Source of the DNA: Nanosyncoccus sp963544575
Lineage (GTDB): Bacteria > Patescibacteriota > Saccharimonadia > Saccharimonadales > Saccharimonadaceae
DNA length: 64,000 bases
Assembly (NCBI GenBank): GCA_963544575.1
Contig: CAUUFZ010000002.1
Span: 138,090 to 202,089 of the forward strand
Direction of reading: 5' to 3'
Of this stretch, positions 58,372 through 64,000 are shown in pieces (the stretch's first letter is position 1; every line of letters starts with the position of its first letter). The notes beneath the pieces were generated by a model that worked only from the letters and a program-made list of their open reading frames with translations, searched no databases and was not told the origin of the DNA. Made by a program: the position numbers and the translations under genes.

Positions 58372-60300
58372 ATGGGCTTTTTGAAAGGACTTTTTAAAAA
58401 AGAAGAAGCGAAAGCAAATTCTTTGGTAAATGTGAAATCACCGAGTGGGAGTTTGGTTTTTGAATTTAGTTTGAAAAATGGTAGTCCGAGCTATCGGGTG
58501 CTAAAAAATCAAGAAGTCTTACTGAGTAATTCCAGGTTAGGTTTTGAAATTTATAATGAAAAACCGATTGCGGAAAATTTAGGGGTGGTGAGGATTTTGC
58601 CAAAATTTAAGGATGAAACTTGGCAGAGTGTGATGGGGGAAACTTTGGATATCGTGAATAAATATAACGAGACGACTTTTTATCTGGCGGAGCGCGAAAA
58701 AGACGGACGTATTTTTACTTTAAGAGTGCGAGTCTTCGATGAGGGGGTGGCTTTTCGTTATGAATTCCCACCGCAGCCAGGTTTTCAACGCATGATTATT
58801 ACGAATGAGTTAACGGAATTTAATCTGGACATCCACGCCAAAAGTTGGTCGATGCCGGCTTTTACCTTGGCGCGGTCAGAGACGGATTATGAAGAGCGGG
58901 CGATTTTTAATTTGACTGGTTCGAGACAGACGCCATTTACGGCAGAGCTTCCGAGCGGTAAGGTTATCTCGATTCACGAGGCGGCACTGATTAATTACGG
59001 TTCGATGACTTTGGGTCTGAATAAAATCGGGCGACTTGAAGCAAATATCACCCCACTTTCAGATGGGATGAAGGCTTATTTGACTTTACCTTTTGAAACG
59101 CCATGGCGCGTAATCATGGTGGCGGATTCTGCCGTGCAACTGACGAAGAATAAGATGATTTTAAGCTTGAATCAAAGCCCAAGAATGAATTTTGATTGGG
59201 TGGAACCGATTAAATTTCTGGGAATTTGGTGGGCGATGCTGATTGGGATTTGGAGTTTTACGGCTTCTGAACGACAAGGTGCGACGACGGAGCATGCTTT
59301 AGAATATCTTGATTGGTGTGAAAAATTAGGTATCTCGGGACTCTTGATTGAGGGGTGGTTGGATCAAAATTTGGCAAAGAAGCTAGATAAAAAGAAAATT
59401 TTGGAGCGTGCTAAGCAAAAAAATATTGAAATTGTGGCACAATGTGAGACTGCGAGTCAGATTGATAATTATGAAAAAAATCTGGTTAAACAATTTGATG
59501 AGCTAGAGGCACAAGGGGTGCGTTATTTGAAATTGGATTATTCAGGTCCGAAGATGTTGATTAAGGGGCGTGAAGAATTTCATCAGTCACAGGCGGGGGT
59601 ATTGCATTTTAGTAACGTTTTGAAGCTAGCGGCACAGAAAAAAATGATGCTAAATGTTCACGAATCGATTAAGGGCACCGGTCTTGAACGAACTTATCCG
59701 AACTTGCTCTGCACAGAGGGGGCAAAGGGGCAGGAATATGAAGGTGGTGGTTTGAATTCTAAACACGCGGTGATTCTACCTTTCACGAGAATGCTCGCCG
59801 GTGGCTTTGATTTTACACCGGGAATTTTTGATTTAAATAATCCAGCGAAAAAAGTTTATTCCACTCTGGCCAGGCAGTTAGCCTACTATGTGGTGTTTCA
59901 TTCTGGAATGCAGATGTTGGCCGACCGTCCAGAATCTTATGAAAAAAATCGGGATGCGTTGTCATTTATTCAAAAAGTACCAGTGAATTTTGAAATTGAA
60001 GTGCCTTTGCTCGGTAAAATCGGTGAATATTATGCGGTGGCCAGGCGCGGGCGAGGGGAGACGGACTGGTATATTGGTGGTATTGTCGATGATATGGCGC
60101 GTACGATGAAAGTTAAGTTAAGTTTCTTGGAAAAAGACGTGAAATATAATGCTTTTATATTCCGTGATGGTGACATAGCGGATTTTCGCATGAACCCAAC
60201 GGATCTTAAAATTGAGCGCCTGGTGGTGGATGCAGAAGATGAGCTGGAAATTCCGGTGGTAGGAATGGGCGGTTTCGCGGTACGTCTAATAAAGGCTTAA
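58372..60300 (+). CDS. Glycoside hydrolase family 97
   Basis: 642 residues from MGFLKGLFKKEEAK. GH97 plan: N-terminal beta-sandwich (SPSGSLVFEFSLKNGSPSYRVL…RLGFEI…DEGVAFRYEFPP), TIM barrel with WVEPIKFLGIWWAM, VRYLKLDYSGPK and LNVHESIKGTGLERTYPNLLCTEGAKGQEYEG, and a C-terminal beta domain. The family has alpha-glucosidases and alpha-galactosidases; the Asp in KLDY fits the retaining type. No signal peptide, so it works in the cytosol or by non-classical export. Family is typical of Bacteroidota; origin by transfer is possible. Confidence 0.85.
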   Translation: MGFLKGLFKKEEAKANSLVNVKSPSGSLVFEFSLKNGSPSYRVLKNQEVLLSNSRLGFEIYNEKPIAENLGVVRILPKFKDETWQSVMGETLDIVNKYNETTFYLAEREKDGRIFTLRVRVFDEGVAFRYEFPPQPGFQRMIITNELTEFNLDIHAKSWSMPAFTLARSETDYEERAIFNLTGSRQTPFTAELPSGKVISIHEAALINYGSMTLGLNKIGRLEANITPLSDGMKAYLTLPFETPWRVIMVADSAVQLTKNKMILSLNQSPRMNFDWVEPIKFLGIWWAMLIGIWSFTASERQGATTEHALEYLDWCEKLGISGLLIEGWLDQNLAKKLDKKKILERAKQKNIEIVAQCETASQIDNYEKNLVKQFDELEAQGVRYLKLDYSGPKMLIKGREEFHQSQAGVLHFSNVLKLAAQKKMMLNVHESIKGTGLERTYPNLLCTEGAKGQEYEGGGLNSKHAVILPFTRMLAGGFDFTPGIFDLNNPAKKVYSTLARQLAYYVVFHSGMQMLADRPESYEKNRDALSFIQKVPVNFEIEVPLLGKIGEYYAVARRGRGETDWYIGGIVDDMARTMKVKLSFLEKDVKYNAFIFRDGDIADFRMNPTDLKIERLVVDAEDELEIPVVGMGGFAVRLIKA

Positions 60301-60311
60301 AAAACAGGGGT

Positions 60312-60340
60312 AACCTGGAGATGGACTCCAGGTTTTTTGA
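60312..60340 (+). terminator. Terminator of the GH97 gene
   Basis: AACCTGGAG / CTCCAGGTT, nine pairs, five-base loop, followed by TTTTGA. Confidence 0.9.
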
Positions 60341-60415
60341 TAAAAAATAACAGATATAGTGTAGAGATGGTCTCTACGTTAGATTAATTTTGTGGTGATA
60401 ATTAAATGCTCGGTG

Positions 60416-60904
60416 TTAAGTCAATTCTGCGGTCAGAATTAGACGTTCGGTGTAGTCGTGGCCGGAGATTTTTTCACCATGGCAGGTCATCAAGGTGATA
60501 GTCGGGATGGACTTTTTGGTCAAGAGTTTCGACATATTGATGTCAGATTTTTGCTGGATTTTACGGTTTTTGATTTGATAAGTTTGGTCGCCAAAGCGGA
60601 AAGTATCGCCAATTGATAACTTGTTGAGATTTTGAAAAATTGTAGAGGAGTGACCAATAATAAAATCGTGATTTTGATTAGCGTGATAGACTCCAGCAAT
60701 GCGTTCTGGTGAAGTGAGAGTATTTTCATCACTAATCTCGAGCGAGCGAATCGGTGAGGTGAGGTTGATTTTGGGAATTTCGAGTATGAGGTTGGTATTA
60801 GCTTCTACGGTTTGAGGCTGAAAAGCTAAAAAGGTAAAAATCAGAAAAAAGCATAGATATAATGCGCCAAAAACACCAAAAATTGATGATTTCTTGATTT
60901 TCAT
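60416..60904 (-). CDS. Sortase family transpeptidase
   Basis: 162 residues. Signal-anchor (IFGVFGALYLCFFLIFTFLAF), then the sortase barrel: LEIPKINLTSPI, IIGHSSTIFQNL with the catalytic His, LMTCHGEKISG with the Cys and TERLILTAEL with the Arg. It is short, as class D/E or CPR sortases. Sortases link LPXTG-type proteins to the cell wall or to pilins, but no clear sorting signal was seen on any protein in the window. Ribosome site GGGAG. Confidence 0.88.
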   Translation of the reverse strand: MKIKKSSIFGVFGALYLCFFLIFTFLAFQPQTVEANTNLILEIPKINLTSPIRSLEISDENTLTSPERIAGVYHANQNHDFIIGHSSTIFQNLNKLSIGDTFRFGDQTYQIKNRKIQQKSDINMSKLLTKKSIPTITLMTCHGEKISGHDYTERLILTAELT

Positions 60905-61059
60905 AATGCTCCCGTTTATAAGTTTATTTTAGCAAAAGCTTATGCTTAAAACAAGAGATTGGGGGTGGTTTTATGCTAAGAAAAATATTTAAAACGATGA
61001 ACCAAAGTGTGCTTTATTTAAGAAAAAACTGGGGTAGATTTCCCTGTTTTTGTAAAAAA

Positions 61060-61518
61060 TTAAATAGAGTCGTAGGGCTCGCGAATTGGGAATGAGATTG
61101 AAGTGCCGAAGCCAAGACGGGATTTAATTTTGGCGCCAAGTGCGGAATACTGTTCACTGCTATCGACGGTCATCACGACACTATCATCGGTAATCACGAG
61201 ATGATATTTGGCTGGGGTGATATCGATACTCTGGGCGGAAGTGGCGTTCATAGAGATTAGGATATTCCCCTTAGTCGGATTTTTAAGGCGTGAGTTGAGG
61301 TAACCGACGATGAATTTGATGATGTCGGTATAGTTTTCAACTTGGTGACGACGACGAATCACGTCAAGGTCGAGATTAACACCAATTTTTTCAAGCTTAA
61401 TTAGATATTCACGATAAATTGGGTCGATGATGTCCGAAAGATACATGAATTTGCGATCAAAAACACTGGTGTGAACCTTGGTGGCATCAAGAAATTTAGA
61501 GATAGATTGCCCTTGCAT
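61060..61518 (-). CDS. Histidine-kinase ATPase-like domain remnant, unknown function
   Basis: About 152 residues from MQGQSISKFLDATKV. A helical N-terminal part resembles a kinase dimerisation segment; the C-terminal ALGAKIKSRLGFGTSISFPIRE resembles the end of HATPase_c domains (…GxxxxSxxGxGTxFxxxLP). The N box and the G1 box (DxGxG) are not visible, so it is unlikely to bind ATP normally. Start at 61518, six bases after a TATAAT located in the end of the upstream gene. Family call is tentative. Confidence 0.4.
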   Translation of the reverse strand: MQGQSISKFLDATKVHTSVFDRKFMYLSDIIDPIYREYLIKLEKIGVNLDLDVIRRRHQVENYTDIIKFIVGYLNSRLKNPTKGNILISMNATSAQSIDITPAKYHLVITDDSVVMTVDSSEQYSALGAKIKSRLGFGTSISFPIREPYDSI

Positions 61519-61530
61519 AAACATATTATA

Positions 61531-62100
61531 TCATAGACCTGGATTATGTTTTTTAAGCATTTCACGGTGTGCGCGGTAATTTGGATCATGGCTTTCGACT
61601 TCCTGCCAAAAAGCTTTGGAGTGGTCGGGATGATTGATATGGGCGAGTTCGTGAATAATTAAATAATCACGTAAAACTTCGGGTACCTGCATGAGTCCGA
61701 TGTTCATGGAAATGGTAAATTCATAGCCGCCGAGTAGCGATTTTTTGCGACGGGTACAAGAGCCCCATCTGGTAGATTGGTGCTTTAAAGTGACGTGGTC
61801 ATAATGGTAGCCATAAAGTTTTGCCAGATATTCGAGGCGGTAAGGTAGGTATTCTTTGGCTTGTTTCATAAGGAGCTTTTTCTGGGTGTCTCGAGCGCGT
61901 TGTGTAGCGGGGTCGGCAAGATTGAGGCCGCGTAGGCGTTCTCGCATGGAATCGAGACTTTTTTGAATTTGTCGTTCGGAGACATAAGATGGAACCGACA
62001 TCTGGAGTCGGCCGGAAGTGGAACGTGAAAAAGAAATGTTTTTAGCTAAGGCATTACGGCGAATGATAATTTCACCAAATTCAGAATCGGCGAGAATCAT
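61531..62100 (-). CDS. YgjP-like (DUF45/M48-type) metallopeptidase
   Basis: 189 residues. ALAKNISFSRSTSGRLQMSVP at the start, STRWGSCTRRKKSLLG and the zinc motif IIHELAHINHPDHSKAFW (HExxH plus a downstream His). DUF45 proteins resemble SprT/Wss1 proteases; E. coli YgjP is the closest known type. Overlaps the upstream kinase-like gene by 20 bases. Role may be protein-DNA crosslink or nucleotide-related, undecided. Confidence 0.85.
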   Translation of the reverse strand: MILADSEFGEIIIRRNALAKNISFSRSTSGRLQMSVPSYVSERQIQKSLDSMRERLRGLNLADPATQRARDTQKKLLMKQAKEYLPYRLEYLAKLYGYHYDHVTLKHQSTRWGSCTRRKKSLLGGYEFTISMNIGLMQVPEVLRDYLIIHELAHINHPDHSKAFWQEVESHDPNYRAHREMLKKHNPGL

Positions 62101-62584
62101 TTTGGAGTTGAGCTAAGACGTGAGAAAGCTGGGTCTCAAAAGTGTGTTTGCCAGAGAGAATAATTGGTTTTTCAATCTCGGCTGGAGCTTCCATAAGACG
62201 GATGCGGCGGTCGTATTCTTCCTTGGCGCGCGCAATTGAGCGAAGTTTAAGCTTTAAGCGCAGCTTGATGGTGTTAATATCGGTTTGAATCCAAACGAGA
62301 GTCGGCGCATAACCGGATAGTTTCAATAGTTTGCGTACGGAATTACGCTCGTCTTCGGTATCGAGACCACCTTCAATCACGATATTTTGACCGGTTTTAG
62401 CAATCGCCTCGAGGACGACGTGAATTTGTTTCTCAGTGAAGTCCGCTTCTTCACGCAAGGCTCGAAGATCGTAGTAAGGAGCCTTGAAACGTTGTGAGAA
62501 TTTTTCACAAAATGTAGTTTTTCCACTACATGGTGCACCGAATACCAGGATAGCTCGAGGTCTTGTTTTCTTTTTACCTTCCAT
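62081..62584 (-). CDS. P-loop kinase-like NTPase (AAA_33)
   Basis: 167 residues. Walker A in ILVFGAPCSGKTTFCEKF (about 14-21), a core with NIVIEGGLDTEDERN and LVWIQTDINTIKLRLKLK, typical of small ATP-dependent kinases related to zeta toxins/gluconate or nucleotide kinases. Substrate unknown. -10 TATAAT nine bases before the ATG, no Shine-Dalgarno. Overlap of 20 bases with the metallopeptidase gene. Confidence 0.75.
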   Translation of the reverse strand: MEGKKKTRPRAILVFGAPCSGKTTFCEKFSQRFKAPYYDLRALREEADFTEKQIHVVLEAIAKTGQNIVIEGGLDTEDERNSVRKLLKLSGYAPTLVWIQTDINTIKLRLKLKLRSIARAKEEYDRRIRLMEAPAEIEKPIILSGKHTFETQLSHVLAQLQNDSRRF

Positions 62585-62635
62585 ATTGGAGATATTATAT
62601 CATGGAAGTAATTAGGTGAACAAATAATTTAAAAT

Positions 62636-63421
62636 TTAAAGCTGATTTATGAGCTTTGATTTTTTACTGAGACGTTTTAATTCGGAATCGAAGGGACGGT
62701 AATAAGATTTGGTGAGGGCGGAGGAATTGGCGAGGAGAATTTGTGATGGAAAATAAAAGATCCAACAAATAAAATTAGCCGGTTGATAAAGAAAAATCGG
62801 GAGAAATTGCATGCGTGAGAAAAAAGAGATTAGGACGGTGAGGTCGCAGGCGATAAAAAGCATAAAACCAATAAAATTACAGATGGCGGCACGACGGAAA
62901 CGAGGAGTTTTGCGCTTTAACCACTGGACGGCTAGACCGAGGTTAAGAATGAGTGAGCTACCATAGGCGAAGCCGGCGGCATAAATTGTTGGAATTTGAT
63001 AAAAATGGGTAAAGATAAATAATAAAATAATAAAAAAGCTCCAAGCGATAAAGAATTTGGGGCTAACATCGGCGTAGCGTGAGGTGTGAAAGTATTGGGC
63101 AAAACAGAATAAAATAATGCCAAATGGCGAGATATTATCGATAGCTAGTACGACATCGGCGGCGAAGGTAAAAAGAAGTGCCGTTCTCAAGAGATAATCT
63201 TTGGGTGCGAAAAAACTGGTGTAGATTAGACAGGTGAGGATGGTGGAAACTTTAGTAAAGGTGGCAATAGTGAGGAGAAAATCTGGGATGAGGCGACTGC
63301 CAAAAAATAAATTCAAAATTCCGACGAGGAAGAAATAGGCGAACATGATGGACCAAAGCGTCAGCCAAAAATTAAGATTGGTAAGAAGTCTGAACCAGAA
63401 ATTTTGAACCTGAGTTTTCAT
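62636..63421 (-). CDS. YhhN/TMEM86-like membrane protein (possible lysoplasmalogenase)
   Basis: 261 residues with seven to eight membrane helices. The pattern LLFTFAADVVLAID, IGFMLFIACDLTVLISFF and WIFYFPSQILLANS matches the acidic positions and Trp-Tyr/Phe end of the YhhN family, whose eukaryotic members cleave lysoplasmalogens. Bacterial function unclear; lipid scavenging would fit a parasitic lifestyle. Family call is moderate. Confidence 0.5.
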   Translation of the reverse strand: MKTQVQNFWFRLLTNLNFWLTLWSIMFAYFFLVGILNLFFGSRLIPDFLLTIATFTKVSTILTCLIYTSFFAPKDYLLRTALLFTFAADVVLAIDNISPFGIILFCFAQYFHTSRYADVSPKFFIAWSFFIILLFIFTHFYQIPTIYAAGFAYGSSLILNLGLAVQWLKRKTPRFRRAAICNFIGFMLFIACDLTVLISFFSRMQFLPIFLYQPANFICWIFYFPSQILLANSSALTKSYYRPFDSELKRLSKKSKLINQL

Positions 63422-63440
63422 GATTGGTTAAAATAAGTAT

Positions 63441-63513
63441 AACCGATTTGAGATAAAAGTTTAAGTGCTGGAGAAAGATAACCGATTTAGAGATTTAAGT
63501 GCTATAGAAATAT
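63441..63513 (+). repeat. Imperfect tandem repeat before tRNA-Trp
   Basis: A unit of 34-39 bases (AACCGATTT…TTTAAGTGCT…AGAAA) occurs at 63441-63479 and again from 63480. The second copy runs into the -10 region of the tRNA gene (TATAAT near 63515). Confidence 0.55.
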
Positions 63514-63531
63514 GTTATAATAAAAAAGCCT

Positions 63532-63606
63532 AGGGGCGTAGTACAACGGTTAGTATAGCGGTCTCCAAAACCGTAGATCATGGTTCGATTCCGTGCGCCC
63601 CTGCCA
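63532..63606 (+). tRNA. tRNA-Trp (anticodon CCA)
   Basis: Acceptor stem AGGGGCG (63532-63538) pairs with CGCCCCT (63596-63602), discriminator G, CCA encoded at 63604-63606. Anticodon stem GCGGT/ACCGT with loop C-U-CCA-A-A; T arm GGTTCGATTCC. TATAAT about 12 bases upstream. The gene is next to rpmG, which fits the usual rpmG-secE neighbourhood. Confidence 0.95.
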
Positions 63607-63609
63607 GAT

Positions 63610-63631
63610 TAGCTCGAGAGAGCTATTTTTT
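63610..63631 (+). terminator. Terminator of tRNA-Trp
   Basis: TAGCTC / GAGCTA with a GAGA loop and six T. Confidence 0.85.
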
Positions 63632-63651
63632 ATGGCAAAATTTTGGCACAG

Positions 63652-63681
63652 AAAAAATCTCCCATAAGGAGAGGGAGATTT
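63652..63681 (-). terminator. Terminator of rpmG
   Basis: Minus strand: AAATCTCCC / GGGAGATTT, nine pairs, nine-base loop, followed by TTTC. The stem begins at the stop codon of rpmG. Confidence 0.85.
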
Positions 63682-63890
63682 TAACGCTTCTTCTCTTTCA
63701 CTTCGTTACGGCCAAGGTTTTTCTTGGTTTCAGTGAAAACGACGTGCTTGCGAAGAATTGGGTCGTATTTCTTCAAGCTAAGCTTGTCTGGAGTGTTCAT
63801 GGTGTTCTTCTTGGTATAGTATGCACGGATACCAGATTCCTCTGAAACGAGACCGACGAGCTTGCGTTTGGTATTACTCTTTTTTGACAT
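63681..63890 (-). CDS. rpmG: 50S ribosomal protein L33 (zinc-free form)
   Basis: 69 residues from MSKKSNTKRKLVGLVSEE. RAYYTKKNTMNTPDKLSLKKYDPILRKHVVFTE is the L33 signature. The two CxxC pairs of zinc-type L33 are absent, as in E. coli. A consensus promoter stops ten bases before the ATG, so the longer upstream frame to 63938 is not used. In most bacteria the next gene is secE; here it is 9 kb away. Confidence 0.95.
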   Translation of the reverse strand: MSKKSNTKRKLVGLVSEESGIRAYYTKKNTMNTPDKLSLKKYDPILRKHVVFTETKKNLGRNEVKEKKR

Positions 63891-63900
63891 GATTGGGACT

Positions 63901-63929
63901 ATTTTACCATAAGATATGAAATCTGTAAA
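63901..63929 (-). promoter_or_regulatory. Promoter of rpmG, nearly leaderless
   Basis: Minus strand: -35 TTTACA (63924-63929), 17-base spacer, -10 TAAAAT (63901-63906). The -10 ends ten bases before the ATG, leaving a leader of about three bases and no Shine-Dalgarno. Confidence 0.75.
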
Positions 63930-64000
63930 TAAATGCACTAAAAATGGTTCAGTTAAACAATTAAGAAAGACATCAAAAGCAAAAAAGGAACAATCCTGTA

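Noticed and set aside
1..64000. UGA recoded as Gly (Gracilibacteria/SR1 code)
   Set aside because: Several real genes stop at TGA with coupled starts of the next gene (for example the portal gene at 4798 and the gene ending at 1427), so UGA is a stop here.

Overview
The window looks like a piece of a Candidatus Saccharibacteria (TM7; Patescibacteria/CPR) chromosome carrying the right-hand part of a tailed-phage prophage. The assignment is inferred from gene content and not from a database search. It rests on AT-rich DNA, short intergenic gaps, a complete arginine deiminase (ADI) system and acetate kinase with no biosynthetic operons, a ComEC core, RmuC/RarA/RecR/YbaB repair genes, large BspA-like surface proteins, and use of UGA as a normal stop (which excludes the UGA=Gly lineages).

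Region 1 (1 to about 14.7 kb) is a prophage read leftward apart from one gene. From right to left it has an early module (RecT annealase, PD-(D/E)XK nuclease, VRR-NUC nuclease, small zinc and membrane proteins), a packaging module (TerS, TerL), a portal fused to a head-morphogenesis domain, a protease-scaffold-capsid fusion, four connector/tail-completion genes and a tail-tube gene cut by the window edge. A divergent zinc-motif gene sits between capsid and portal. No integrase or repressor is visible; the missing part lies beyond position 1. The border with the host lies in the 14.66-14.92 kb gap.

Region 2 (14.9-38.2 kb) holds host housekeeping genes: cysS, a DHH phosphoesterase, a UvrD helicase-nuclease, small membrane proteins (DUF998, SemiSWEET, DUF421), an RlmD-like methyltransferase, ComEC, a RimK-RimB-like pair, dnaJ under a CIRCE operator, ackA, rmuC, ybaB-recR, a GT-C-like membrane protein, dnaB and dnaX.

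Region 3 (38.3-63.9 kb) contains the usual bacterial cluster rpmG-secE-nusG-rplK-rplA-rplJ-rplL in its ancestral order, but pulled apart over about 25 kb. Blocks with likely host-interaction or energy roles sit in the gaps: two giant BspA-like proteins between rplA and rplL, an HD protein plus arcC-arcD-arcB-arcA between rplK and nusG, and a GH97 glycosidase, sortase, pyrophosphatase, RarA and others between secE and rpmG. The rplJL pair is inverted and preceded by an L10 leader. A tRNA-Trp gene lies beside rpmG.

Two patterns run through the host part. At least eleven genes have a -10 box 6-10 nt before the start codon and little or no Shine-Dalgarno, which suggests leaderless or nearly leaderless mRNAs; operon-internal and phage genes have ordinary Shine-Dalgarno sites. 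In addition, RecR, DnaX and the RlmD-like enzyme have lost the cysteines that normally bind zinc or an Fe-S cluster.
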